DNA of 64,000 bases, taken from Calycina herbarum. Lineage: Eukaryota; Ascomycota; Leotiomycetes; Helotiales; Pezizellaceae. Location: assembly GCA_001414485.1 (NCBI GenBank), contig LLEY01000091.1:62001-126000 (forward strand), in the 5' to 3' direction. Positions 11,606-23,324 of this stretch are shown here, in pieces. The translations under genes and the position numbers were made by a program. The notes below the pieces were generated by a model. That model did no database searches and had not been told where the DNA came from. It saw nothing but the letters and a program-made list of their open reading frames with translations. The number at the start of each line of letters is the position of its first letter. The stretch's first letter is position 1.

Positions 11606-12448
11606 TCATACCTTCCTTCCTATAGCCATGTGAAATCTAACATATTCCACAACCTTTCCATCCGGACCAGCTACCTTATTCATTTCTCTCACAAATATCT
11701 CCTTAGCTTTCTCTCTTCTCTCTGGAACAAGCAACTCCGCATACCAAGTTCGACGAACTGGCGTGTCTTCAAACAAAGCATCAAAAATCCCCTCCGCGTT
11801 CTCAACATCCAGAGTTTTCGGCTCGGAATAACTCTCAGTAGTAAAGCTCTCTTTCGCCTCCAACCCAGCATCTGTCAGTAAAGCCAACACCTTCTCCTGG
11901 GTATCCAATTTCGCCCTCGTATGCACAGTCTCAACACCCAACTCCTCCGCAACACGGTCAAGTAAAATCCCCTTCACCATAGTATCGCTTGTCAAAACGT
12001 CCGTAATCAACATCCCCGCAGGTTTCAACAACTTCGCCCATTGCTTAACAGCAGCTCCCGGATCTTTCAATAGGACTAGAGCAGCAGCACAAACAATGAT
12101 ATCGAAGTTCCCCTCTTCAATACCACCGAGCTCGTGGACGGTGTGGATATCATGTTCTATGAACTTGATCTCTAATCCTTCTTTTTCCGCTTTTGATCTA
12201 GCAATGGAGAGACTGACACCGCTGATGTCTACTCCTATGACTTTACCGGTTGGGCCGACTGCCTTTTTTGCTGGGAGCGTGATACCGCCTGTTCCACAGG
12301 CTAGGTCGAGGATCTTTTGGCCAGGTAGGGGAGACATCCATTTTAGGTAGTCGAGGGCTTGTTTGATGTGCAATCCTCCTTCACTGTCGTAGCCTGGGGC
12401 TCGGTTGTCGTAGAAGGCCTTTATTTCTTGGAGAGCGTTGGGAGACAT
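11606..12448 (-). CDS. Class I SAM-dependent methyltransferase
   Basis: Single-exon 280-residue enzyme with a Rossmann-like methyltransferase fold. The start used is the first in-frame ATG at 12448; a GTG five codons upstream is ignored. Motif I is ILDLACGTGG (SAM-binding glycine loop), followed by an acidic residue after the next strand (VIGVDIS), then DIHTVHELGG, FDIIVCAAALVLLKDP (motif IV-like) and LLKPAGMLITDVL. The arrangement is of the Methyltransf_11/31 type, like UbiE-related small-molecule methyltransferases. The substrate cannot be told from sequence. No targeting signal is evident. It shares a 425-base divergent promoter region with the PDCD5-family gene. Its closeness to COQ4 is suggestive only; it does not look like Coq5. 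Confidence 0.85.
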   Translation of the reverse strand: MSPNALQEIKAFYDNRAPGYDSEGGLHIKQALDYLKWMSPLPGQKILDLACGTGGITLPAKKAVGPTGKVIGVDISGVSLSIARSKAEKEGLEIKFIEHDIHTVHELGGIEEGNFDIIVCAAALVLLKDPGAAVKQWAKLLKPAGMLITDVLTSDTMVKGILLDRVAEELGVETVHTRAKLDTQEKVLALLTDAGLEAKESFTTESYSEPKTLDVENAEGIFDALFEDTPVRRTWYAELLVPERREKAKEIFVREMNKVAGPDGKVVEYVRFHMAIGRKV

Positions 12449-12873
12449 TTTGAGGGGACACACGAGATGGTTGTGAGAATGGAATTAAGATGATTTGTAT
12501 CTTGTATCTGTGACCTTCATTAGAGCCTAGATTTGAAATCGAAAGTTGAATTTGGAGTACCCGAGCGGTTAGTTAGATGGAAGACTTTCAAGAACCACTT
12601 CTCCCAATTATGAAATTCTCTCGACTTGGTGAATGGAGCATCATCGACGGTCTCTCATCTTCTCCTTCTCCCGTATCACGTACTTCCCACGGCCGGACTT
12701 AAGACTTATCTACATGGTGACATCGTACCTTCCCCCCAACTCCTTTTTGATACTACGTACCCCAAACACGTGATAAGGCTGAATGAAATACCTTGCCCCG
12801 CTTTCAAAGCCCAAAAGTTCGTAAGGTTATTGGAGTATCAAAACATACGACCCCAAACAAAACAAAACTTAAA
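12449..12873. promoter_or_regulatory. Shared divergent upstream region (methyltransferase / PDCD5)
   Basis: A 425-base interval between two divergently transcribed starts, so it likely carries both promoters. A string at about 12556-12590 (acccgagcggttagttagat) mimics a tRNA A box, but no T arm or acceptor pairing follows. No defined factor-binding site is claimed. Confidence 0.45.
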
Positions 12874-13517
12874 ATGGAGGACGACGATTTAGCGCAGGTA
12901 CCTAACCCCCTACTCTTCCTACTGTTATAAAGCGTATATGCTGACAAAACTTCACAGATCAGAAAGGCTCGACTCGAGCAACTTAAGCAGTCCCAAGGCG
13001 GGGGAGGGGGAGGCGGAGGAGGAGCCTCGGGAGGTGGTGGAGGTGGAGGGGAAGATAGACAGTGAGAAGCTCTCCCACAGAAACTGTCCCTCTCGTTTGG
13101 GGATATTAAAAGCTAACGAAACATCAAAACAGAGCACAAGAAAGTACGTAAACCTTAACCCCTCGACATCAAACCGACCCGAGTCCAACCCCTCCAACAT
13201 AACCCCGCCTCTCCCCCCTTCACAAACTAACACTAAAAATATATCTAGACGAAGCACGCAAATCCATCCTCTCTCAGATCCTCGAACCCGAAGCCGCCGA
13301 TCGACTCGGACGCATAAGACTAGTCAAAGAATCACGCGCCGCAGACGTAGAGAACAGACTCATCATGTTGGCGAGATCAGGACAATTAAGGAGTAAAGTT
13401 ACGGAGGAACAGTTGAAGGAGTTGCTGGGTGCGGTGGCGGAAAAGAAGGAAGAGGAGAAGATTGTTGTTAATAGGCGGAAGGGGTGGGATGATGATGATG
13501 ATTTGTTTGATTTGTAG
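12874..13517 (+). CDS. PDCD5-family DNA-binding protein with an 11-base micro-exon
   Basis: Member of the PDCD5/TFAR19 family, small helical nucleic-acid-binding proteins conserved from archaea to humans. Exons are 12874-12897 (8 codons), 12958-13061, 13133-13143 (11 bases only) and 13249-13517, giving 135 residues. Using the micro-exon gives the continuous family motif EDRQAQENEARKSILSQIL; skipping it breaks the frame. After the short N-terminal helix (IRKARLEQLKQSQ) there is a Gly-rich linker of about 20 residues encoded by GGN repeats. The core three-helix bundle runs from ARKSILSQILEPEAADRLGR to VTEEQLKELL. The C-terminus is acidic (GWDDDDDLFDL). All four exons have GT-AG borders. Function in fungi is not well defined; a nuclear role is inferred from the family. 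Confidence 0.88.
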
Positions 13518-13665
13518 GAGAGGGGAGGGCAATAAGGGAATGGGAAAATGGAATTTAATTATGGCGGGTTTTGTGTCCGGTTAGGGAACGACGCGGATTG
13601 ATGGATTGGAGATTCATCTATGACAGAATGACAGAGGCTCTGGGAACTTCAGTATCCCGCAGCCC

Positions 13666-14665
13666 TCAATTGATACCCAAACTATCACCACTCCTCTCCT
13701 TCGCCTCTTTCTCAGCTTTCCTCCGTACCTTTTCTTGCCTCCTAACCTCCCTCAAATCAACCGGCTTCTCAATCCCCAACTCCCTCCTCAACTCCCCCAC
13801 ATCCCTCTCCAACTCCTCCTCCCAAAAAACATTTATAACATCCTTCCCCCTCACCCCATTCCCCACAGCCCACGGAAGATATACCTCCCAAAACCGCCTC
13901 CGCCCCGCAGGCTTCAGCGTAGTAACAGCAAACATACTCAACCCCGTCATAGGCAACCCCGTATTCGCAAACTCAAAAGCCTTCAACGCAACCTCTCCCT
14001 CCCTGAAAACCGGGAGACCAGTAAGAGCATGATAGAAATCATGGCATTCCCTATACCTCTGCATGACATATGCGCATTCCTCATCATCTATGTATTTTAC
14101 AGAATCCCTAGTGTCTGGGGATACCCCCTCGCGATCGAGCCAGGCTGCGTATGCGTAGCCCAATGTATTTGGAGGAAGGCTGCGGAGGTAGGGCATGGAG
14201 AGGGTTTGGGAGGTTATTCGTGGACGGAGACGGAGGATTCGTCGACCGGTTGGGTGGGAGAGCATTGTGTCTCGCAGACGGGTTATGAAGTAGGGTTGGG
14301 AGGTTGATTCGCCGAGGGTTGCTATTAGATCTATTTGGTTTGTTAGTGGGACGAATGAGGTGAAGTATGCGCCCACTGAGGGAGGGGCAAATCGAGCAAT
14401 CGAGCAATTGAGTTTGGGATAGCAATTAAACTAGGAATAGGGAAAGTTATCTACCAGCTCTATAAGGATTAAACAGCGAGAAAACCGCAGATCCAACAGC
14501 CATTCCTACCCTCTCAACCTTAGTGAGGGGGACATGACCCTCGTAGTTGGGGGGTGGACGATTGAGGACGCTGAAGTGCCGGTTGTGGAGGGTGACGGTA
14601 CATGTTGAGAGGAGTTCCCTTGGGAGATTGGAGTTGAGGAACCGTGGGCGGAAAAGGAGTATCAT
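13666..14665 (-). CDS. COQ4: Ubiquinone biosynthesis protein Coq4
   Basis: Mitochondrial matrix-side inner-membrane protein of the coenzyme Q synthesis complex. Exons on the minus strand are 14665-14455 and 14330-13666; the 124-base intron starts GTAGAT, and the join reads [14 protein letters not shown], the expected Coq4 sequence. The product is 291 residues. The N-terminal 45 residues are Arg/Ser/Leu-rich ([18 protein letters not shown]), a typical presequence. The zinc motif HDxxH(x)11E is intact: [17 protein letters not shown]. The C-terminal tail is strongly charged (about the last 40 residues). The frame is open upstream of the ATG only to a GTG, so ATG 14665 is preferred. The gene is convergent with the PDCD5-family gene, with 148 bases between stop codons. 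Confidence 0.94.
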
Positions 14666-15410
14666 TTTGTGGTGGTGTTGCAATTGTTGTTTGGAGCTTG
14701 AGCTCCGAGATGGAAATCGGATCACCAGGATGGGTTTACCGAGGTTAGCCCATTCTATGGCCTGACCTGGTGCATTGATGAGGCGACTTATGCTTTTCAC
14801 TCAGACGTTAGAGAAATTGAGTACGTAGAAGAGGAGTAATCTGTAACTGAATTCTGGATTTTGTTCTGTTGAAAACTCTATGCAAACTTCGTATCATTAT
14901 TCTGACTCCTTGTCTAGAAAAGCTGCTTCCCAAAGAGGTAGAAACGTCAAAATAGACATCATAAGAATTTAAGAAAGAAGGTTAGACTTTGTTATCGATA
15001 CTTCTATACTACTACTCTACTACATTTTACAATCCCCAATTCCTGCCAACCTCACAACAAAATCTACCTTTGTGTAAGGTTAATGTCAAATATACGTGCT
15101 GTGTATCTATGTATCCAAATCCTTGAATCCTTCCTTTCCATCTCATGCTAGACTTCGAAAAACAAAACAGAAGCAAACAAACAAAAGGTATGCCATACCC
15201 ATACCCTATTAGCCTATAAAACTCCCAGAACACCCATTCTCTGAAGAATCTTCCATTTTTTTAAACGAACAAATGAGCAAAATGATGTGCATCCTCCCCA
15301 CCAAAACCGTAATGATAAGCAATTGAACATACGAAGTTGATTGCGCCGTCGCGATAGCAAAGAGTGAAATATCCAACAAGCCAGAACAAGAAAGCAGAGA
15401 TTAAGCAGAA
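14666..15410. other. Intergenic region, COQ4 5' flank and velB 3' UTR
   Basis: 745 bases, AT-rich, between two minus-strand genes. It should hold the COQ4 promoter at the left and the velB 3' UTR at the right. Small frames (15027-15233, 15214-15414 minus) have no support. Nothing else is seen. Confidence 0.55.
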
Positions 15411-17142
15411 TCAATCCTCTTCATATTCCTTGTCTCTGTCGCTTGCTCGAGTACCAGGACCTTGTCCTTCCTTTCGGATGGGAATCTTGATTCCTTGGGT
15501 AGCGAAGCATTTACTTAGAGGAGTACTCTCAACAACACCAGGAAATCGCTTTGCCGAGTAAACTTGGAATGGTTCCGAGAAGCAAGATGCGAGAACTGGT
15601 GCTGAACCTGTGTTTACCACAGTTTTTGTTTCGTTGGGTCCTTTGCCGGGAGATGTGTCTGGAATTGTTCTACCAACATTGACGAAAGAGAATCGTAGTC
15701 TGTATGATTATTAGTATTCGATGTTACACACGATGTAGTAGTAGTATCAAACATACCTAAAATTGCCTTCCGTTCTAACTGACAAATCTTGCAGAACAAA
15801 CCAGATACCAATTCGGTCATCTGGGTCGGTTAAGCGGAAAGCGCTAGCAGCTAAACTTCCAATGAGGTTTCTTGTAAACATGCCACCAGGTTGAGTACTA
15901 GTAACAGGCATCCTCTGCATGCCCGTATCTTGGGGGGTAAATGGACGGCCACCGCCTCCATACCCACCAAACTGCCCTTGAGAAGGAATGGGTTGAGGAT
16001 CAAACCCCATATTTCCAGAAGCGTGGATTTGAGCTCCAGTAGCCATGTAGAGACCTTGTTGGTTTGGCATACCCGGCTGATTGTAACCATTTTGAGGAGG
16101 ATATGGTGCTGCGGTAGGTGGTGCATATCCAGGATGATACTGTGCGTTTCCATATGCTGGGGGTTGTTGTTGTGGTTGGCTGTATGGATTTACCTGTTGT
16201 TGAGCATTGTATGGGTGGTAGGGAGGAGCATTTCCATAGGCAGCGCCACCACCATGTTCAAACTTGACCACATCTCTTGGTAAGTCTCCGTGAACTGGAA
16301 GGTTGTTTGAAAAAGCAGGAGTTCCAGCAACTTGACCATAGGAGATGGGTGTAGTCAGGGAGATGGATGGTGATGTTTGTGAGTGGCGAACCAGATTGAC
16401 CTCTCGTTGGCCATCAGGCGACCAAAGATCAACGTTCAGAACAAACATGCCATGATCCAGTTCACTGAGATAAATTAGAATATTGCCATGTACTTGGGAT
16501 GATGTAAGACTTACTTGAAATCACGCTCTTTTCCCGTCTCGACATCTGTGATGATTAACCGGACGCAAGGTGGAGGAGTGATAGGTCGTCGATCCTGAGA
16601 TATGATTAGGCCGTGTATTGTTTATTTTAAAGGGAAATGGAGCTCACCTTGTCACCAAAACCACACATGCGGGCCCTTTTAGGTTCCTGCATGACTCGCA
16701 GCCTAATACATGTCAGCAACAAATCATAAAGTGACCTCGTAAAAACATGGCTGCCTTTGAAAGCTTAAAGTTGGGATGTAGTAAACTTCCGGGAATTAGA
16801 GATAGAAAACCCATCTAGCACTAGCCAGGCACAGAGTAAAGGCACCATTCGTCCCATACTCCAAAGTCCCTCTTACCAAGAGTTCCGAATATGAGAAGCA
16901 AGAGAAAATTGTACGCACTCGTATTTAAAACCACCTTCTGTGCAAGACCGCGATAAGGGTTCTGCAGTGGCCGGTTGGGAGCCAGGCTTCAATGGTGCGA
17001 GTCCATCTGTTGAATGCGGCTGTTGTTCTGGCATTGGAGCCCTCGTGGCTGGCATTGGTGGCATCTGACTGTATTGTGTATGAGGCATGGGCGGGGCATA
17101 TGTCGCCGCCGGACGATATGCATCTGGTGCGTATGTGTTCAT
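15411..17142 (-). CDS. velB: Velvet regulator VelB with a long insert splitting the velvet domain
   Basis: Developmental and secondary-metabolism regulator that works with VeA/VelA and LaeA, or with VosA, in the nucleus. Minus-strand exons are 17142-16919, 16702-16648, 16594-16515, 16464-15757 and 15699-15411; all are GT-AG and in phase, giving 451 residues. The N-terminal 65 residues are Pro/Ala/Met-rich. Velvet part 1 (about 70-165) contains PKRARMCGFGDKDRRPITPP and LDHGMFVLNVDLWSPDG. An insert of about 140 residues, rich in Pro, Gln, Tyr and Gly, interrupts the domain, as is usual for VelB. Part 2 (about 313-435) includes LIGSLAASAFRLTDPDDRIG and RLRFSFVNVG, the latter formed across the last splice. 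The 55-base second exon is small but required. The 5' start is the first ATG in frame; a GTG 22 codons upstream is not used. Confidence 0.93.
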
Positions 17143-17739
17143 GGTGAAGTCTGTCGAGGTGACGCCTGTACTTTCTTCTTCCGAGGTCTTATTCTTCACC
17201 CCCTCCACAATCAGTCCGTCCCTTCGAGGGAGAATCGGGCGTTTTGAAGCTGCGAGTATTTGGCAGAAGGCAGCAGCGTGTAATCTGCAAGAGGAAGTTG
17301 GCGCTTGGTCTTTGCGATTATGCTTGAAGCTCGAGCTTCTCGAGGGTTGTGGGCGGGAGTGAGTGTGGGGACTTTGCGTTCTCGTACCGGAAGCTTAATC
17401 CTGGGTCGCAGAGTCGCAGAGTGGTAGAGTCGCAAGAAGCACGACAGCGACAGGATGTCCAGGACGGAGAATTCTGGACTTGATCACTGGAGCAGAGCAG
17501 GCAAAACGAGGGTGGAGGAACGCCAACGAGATAGGAGGTGCGACGACGGGTACAAGTACTCTTGTGAAATGGTGTGAGAGGAGGGGGGAGTTGTCGAGCG
17601 GAGGGAGTGAGAGCAGACGGAAAGTGAGGTAGCCAAGTAGTCTTGGTTTTGGTCCTGGGTCGAGGTCCGCATCGGCTACCTACTTGGAACGTGCCATGAG
17701 ATGGGGAAATAATAGTCTGACAGAAGCGAGGGAAATCGA

Positions 17740-17813
17740 GTATAGTATAGTATGGTATGGTATGGGATGGTATGGTATGGGATGGTATGGGATGGGATGG
17801 TATGGTATGGTAT
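17740..17813. repeat. Pentanucleotide microsatellite (TATGG/GATGG/TATAG)
   Basis: About fifteen tandem 5-base units, mostly TATGG with interspersed GATGG and two initial TATAG units, about 600 bases upstream of the velB start codon. Expected to be length-variable by replication slippage. Confidence 0.9.
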
Positions 17814-20800
17814 AATATATACCTAATTGGGCATACAACTAGGGTTCCGGCCCTTAATCATCCTCACTAAGGAAGGGTAGGGCAGTTATTTCTGTGACGA
17901 GGGCGGAGGAGCGGGGATGGGGATTTGGAGATGCCGCAGGCTAGCCTAGAGATCGTGGTCAATGCGAGTGGTTTTAAGGCTCAAGAGGCTCGAGAGAGAG
18001 GCGCCTTTTTGCTGGACCTTTCAAGGTTGTCGGCCCCATGAAACTCGGCCATTTCGTGCATCTCAGATCTTACACCAAAACTTGGACTGACTGCGACTGC
18101 GACTGCGACCCTCGGCCAACATAAATAAATATACCAACGGAAAGAAAGACAAGGCCAAAATACCTACCAAGGTCCAACATCCCCAAAGCGGCTACCTGCC
18201 TTCAGTCGCGGTACCAGTCAATCCCATGCACCTCTCAGCATCCCCCTCCCCCTCCTCCTGCCTCCTGCCTCTTGCCTCCTGCCACTTTGTCACTCACTCA
18301 CTCTGCCACCGGCCCACCACTGCATCCCTCCCTCGCCCCTTGCGCCTTGCAATGCCCGTTTCTTCATTAATATCTATAGCTTGGGTGACAGGCCGTCGGT
18401 ACTTTCCATTCCGCGCGTCTGGCTTTGGAAAGGACAGGAGCACGAGAAGCACCCGAGATGCATCCAACACACCATTCCAGCATGGTCACTGCACCACCGT
18501 TGGGTCAAAGAAGTACAAGACGATACACAAGGAAAAAAACCAAAAACCACCGAGATATGACTGGCACCACCTCCAATTTCGCCATTGGCTCTCATGATCC
18601 CATCCCCTATCAATCGCGTCGGTACGTTGCCTCGAGATTGCAGACTGCAGAATGCACTCTCTCCTCTGCTGCAGGGCGAAGTAGGATTCGAGCCTCGAGG
18701 ATACTCTCCACCTTTCCTCGACTTCCAATCCCCAACGGCAGCTGGACAGCCGCAGATGGTTATCGACAGATCAGGCAGTTGTACAAGCCCGCAGCGAGGC
18801 CTGGCCTGGCCTGTCCTGTCTCAAGCGGTACGACGTCGTTTGCATCTCAGACCCCGATCCTATCGGCTTCTGCGAATCTGCAAGAATACCAGTCTGCATT
18901 TGATTGCATTCAACTTCCTTCAGCGCGAGACCAGTCAGGCTAGTCGGAGAGGGCGCGTTGATGATGAGAAACGAACGTTGGGATTTCTACGGATGCTGGG
19001 GTATTTCAAGGGATGGCATCATCCCACGCCTCTGTGCTACTTCGTTGGCTCTCTGTTCGGGTCTTTTAACACCAGCGGCCTCTTCTGTATGGTTCGTTGG
19101 GCCTTGGGACCCCTCCGTCTCACGGTGGCCGAATCCGCAGGTCTGGTTCCGTTGCTGCAAGACGATGCTTTGGAATTGCCGTGCTGGTTTTTTTCCCTGT
19201 GCGGGCGTCGCGGAAGGAACGGCCTGCATACACCGTTCTTTGGGACTGGGAGCAATCCAAAGGCGCATGTCAGACTGGCCGTCCCACACAAATCAAGATG
19301 GCGGGAACAGAGGCGTCGGGTCTGGCAGATGTGCGGCGAGTTTGACATATGTGGTGGATGGGGCAGTGACGTTGTCCTCAATACTCGAGATGAACCTCCT
19401 TTCACCGCATAGCCAATTTCTTAGCGAAATCTGATGTTTTGATAGGAACTGTTAGCTGTGGCCACTATCAGGAATAGAATGCGGGGTCACCTCACCTCCC
19501 CCCCCCCCAACTTTATTGTCTTGCCCCAACTGTGGAAAGACTCCTTCCAACCTTGCTTCTGCAACACCACCACCAGCACTCTCATCCTCCCGGGCCCCAT
19601 CCAATTGCCAGCGTTTCCGGCTCTTAATACTTTGCCTATAATGGCCGCACTTTTATCATATACGTCTGATATATGTATCCAGGGTGCTAATCTTATGCAC
19701 TCGGCTCCATGGTACAGGTACGTTCCGATGATGGTCAATTCGACAACTCGAGGGCATGCGTTTGATCTTCGCACATCATTCTGTTCAACGGCAAGAGCAC
19801 GCCTCTTCAACTCAACGGGGGGTGTGGCTGCTTGGCGGGAATTATTGGGGACAGACGACGTCCTACTAGAGAAGATGGCTTCTCGAGTGAGTACCTCCAA
19901 TTGGCAATTCTCAATGCGTGGATGCCTCGATTGCATCTTCGTCATCTGCCACGGAAATATTACTTGGTGGCGGATGCAGTGATGATGCAGTGATGCTATC
20001 TATGTTGCCATGGATGCTGCTGTCCTTTTTGAATACATACTTCTGCCTCGAGTTGCTGACCCTGCTGGCAATCGAGTACAGATATGGGCCATGGTGACAT
20101 CCGTTTCAGCATCTGCACGTCACACTTCTCCCCTCCCATCTCCTAGAACAGCAATCGACGATGATTGACGCGGTTGAATGAATATCATGGTGGTGCCCTC
20201 ACCCCGCATTGAACCGAATCGCCCGAATCCTCCCCCTCCCTCCATCAAATCGACCCGTGCCGCTGCCAACCAGCCGGAACTGTCAAAGGAGCTTTCCGGA
20301 TGGTCGGGGTCGGCAGGATGTACCGCTGCGAACACCTTTAATCCTAGTAGGCTATTCATCCATAAAACTTCTGATTGGTGCTTTCAGAGGGGCAAGCTTG
20401 GAAACCCTGAATCCCCAAGCAAACAAGGTTACAACAAGGTATGTATCTCCCACTTCTACATGTATAGTTACCATATATTTCCTTTCACCATAAACCCACT
20501 TGAGTTCAGTTATGGGGGGGTCACTTCTTTGCTTTTTAGGCCAAAGTTTCGGGACAGGGTCATGCATTATCAGCAACGGAAACAAAACTTTTTCCTCATC
20601 AATGTGCCACTGCTGCACAGCTGCAAGCAGTGACAGTTTTGAGAAGGTCCGGAAAGATTCAGATCTACCCCCCATCTCCCACAACCCCCAAAAAAGAAAA
20701 TAAAAATACCACGTCTCCAAGTAAGCGCTTGGGTAGTATGGGGCACAGTACGATGCAGAATAAAACTGAATACACGTTAAACAACCCCTAGCTGATCTCG

Positions 20801-23324
20801 CTGATCTCGCTGTGCCCGAGGAGTTCGATTTACATTTTGTAGCTGCCTTGAAGAAGTTTTGGAAAGCCGATCTCTTCCTGTAGGGCATTTTGCCACAGGC
20901 GAGTACGAAGTTGTCTCACTATGGAGAAGAAGGTAGGTTACTGTGTTGAATTCAGGGCTGTGGTACATGTTCTTTCCATGGTCATTCCAGAATCCAAGTA
21001 CTGCGAAAAGAAGAATATCCTCGTGTTACAGGATATTCTCTTAGTGACACGGCCGATCTTGATCGCCCTTTTTGAAATATCATTAGCGACGGAAGTTCTT
21101 TCCAAAGCCAGGGAAATCTCTCTCGTAGAGATACCTTCAGACCAGAGCTCCCGAGGAAATGGAGGACGGGCCTTACTAGTAATTGAGCCTCTTTCGCGGC
21201 CTCTTTTTGGGCCCCTCTTCTCTTTTCCTAGTCCCAGCTGCGCTGCTGCTAAAATCCCCCGAGCCTTGAATCCCATCATCGCATCCGTCACCATTGCGTC
21301 CGAGACTAAAGTTAGTACCATCTCCATCCCAGCCTTAGAACCTCCCAGTGACGGTACTCAAATCCGCAGCCTTAGTTCCCAGCCCAGCCACTCGGCAATT
21401 GGGATCATGGTGTGGTCCCGACAGTCTGGCACTGGATGACACGACACGATGCCAATACCAACAGTCTGGGCTGGGATTTTTTGGTTGGAATTGCTCGACG
21501 TGTGAGTCGTTGATGATATGGATAAGCCTTCCCGACATCGCTGTTCGAACGTTAATGGGAGGAACATGGGAGAACTTGTTTTTGTGAGACTCCAACTGCA
21601 ACGCCTCGCCTTGTGAGGACGCCAGATCGGTTCCCAAGGCATCGTGTGCCGACTTGCCAGCCGTCCCAACGACGTGGCCTTGGTTGATGTGTTGGTGTTC
21701 ATGGTTATTTTTTGCTTCTCATTCTTAATTTGTTCGGGTCGCTTGGGGGTTAAGGCTTGGTGGGGGCTTGTTGGTTTTTATGTTTGTGTTTGTGGGGGCG
21801 GGTTGGTTGATCCAAGCTCTCAACGAGTGAGGGTTGGTTGGTACCGTTGTATTGGTGTTGGATCTTTTTGGGGGGGTCGGCTCCCACGATTAGAGGGTTG
21901 GAGATGGTTGGTGGTGGCTTTATCTAACATTTTCACCCCTCGCACTTTCGCTTATAGCTTATACTTTACGCTTATACTTACTCTCTCCCCCCTTTTTGGT
22001 TTTTTGTGGTAGCCGAGTGTAGCGCCGTGAGGCTACTATGTTAAGGCTGAGGAAGGGAGGTAGGGAGGAGTTGAAACGGGTACTACCTAACTTTGTTCAT
22101 ATTCATGCTTCTATTTGCATTTCTGGTAAGCGGGTCTGGAGATGACGACCTCGGACTGGAATACAGTATCCTTGCTTAAGTGCCGACAAGTTGGTTATCT
22201 GTGATCTTTCGGATGTGAGGAGGGGTTTATGATATAGTTTGAAAATGCGAGAGATAAGAGGGGAGGTTGGTTCCTACCTTGTGAGGTAATTTTGCTGTTT
22301 GGGAAATTGGGCGCCTAAGAGAGAGGGAGGGGGAGGGGAGGGGGAGAATAATCAAAAGTCATCCTCCCTATCTAAAGCCTTTGTTGGTTGGGCGCTTGAG
22401 GGTGGTTGGATGTTGAATGTTAGAAGTTGCATCTCGAGATGGGGAATGGTTTTGCTGGTTTGGAGAGAGGTGAGTGAGCTGGTGGGCGAGACCGAGACCG
22501 AGACCGAGAATTTTTGTTGTTGGGAGTGAGATAGTGAGTTTTACTTCTTGTTTCTCTATTGATTTTGGGAAATTGTCATCTGGAGGTTTTCATCAAGGGG
22601 CTGAGGTGAAGTTCCTATCTCTTTAAGTAGTTGCTTTAAAGTCCTTTCTGGGAATAATTTAACACTTCAAATGTTAAGTCGAGATATTTGCTCTATTTGA
22701 CTTGGGAGAGAGAGCATGTTGTGACCAACGGGGTTGTCCCCATGATGTGTTTTGCTTGTCTTTGGCAGAGCGATATACTTTGGAAAGAGGAACAAGCAGC
22801 GATGCCTCAACATAGTTTTAGAAGGGTGTTCTCGGGTTTGGGAGGATTTGTAACCTTAGAACTCACTGGTTTGACATTGCTATCTGCTTGTGGTTTTGAG
22901 AGGAACGTCTGTTTATAATAATTACCTTTCATGGATTACATCCCAGTTGAATTAGGAGAAACAAGCTTTCTCTTCGCGGGTCTTCATACAAGTGAAAGTT
23001 TAGAATTATAATATTTTTTCGAAAACTTCTTGTTTTGGGAGATCAAAGAAAGTGTAGAAGAGATGAGTACTTGTAGATCGTAAGGTGTGAGAATAGCTTG
23101 TTTATGACCATAGTAGCTACGCTCGGGTTGAACTTTTGAAATTATCCCAGAGATGGGAACAATTCCAAAAGATAAGGCCTGAAGGACTTGGATTAAAAAG
23201 ATGCTTGGGAAAAATCTTTTAATTTCGTTGTATGAGGGATAGCTGGTGATTTTAAGAGACTTTTATTGGGGGGTTTATCTATCAAAACCGGAAGTTGAAA
23301 GATTTAGAAAAATTAGGCAGCATT

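Noticed and set aside
12556..12625. tRNA-like A box (acccgagcggttag) with a CAA-like triplet downstream
   Set aside because: No T-arm GGTTCRAAYCC, no acceptor-stem or anticodon-stem pairing; it lies in a promoter region.
18585..19412. 275-codon open frame upstream of velB
   Set aside because: No domain or compositional sign of coding; equally long frames overlap on other frames and strands, as expected of GC-rich non-coding DNA.
20352..20888. 178-codon minus-strand frame
   Set aside because: Unrecognisable translation with mixed composition and no splice-supported extension.
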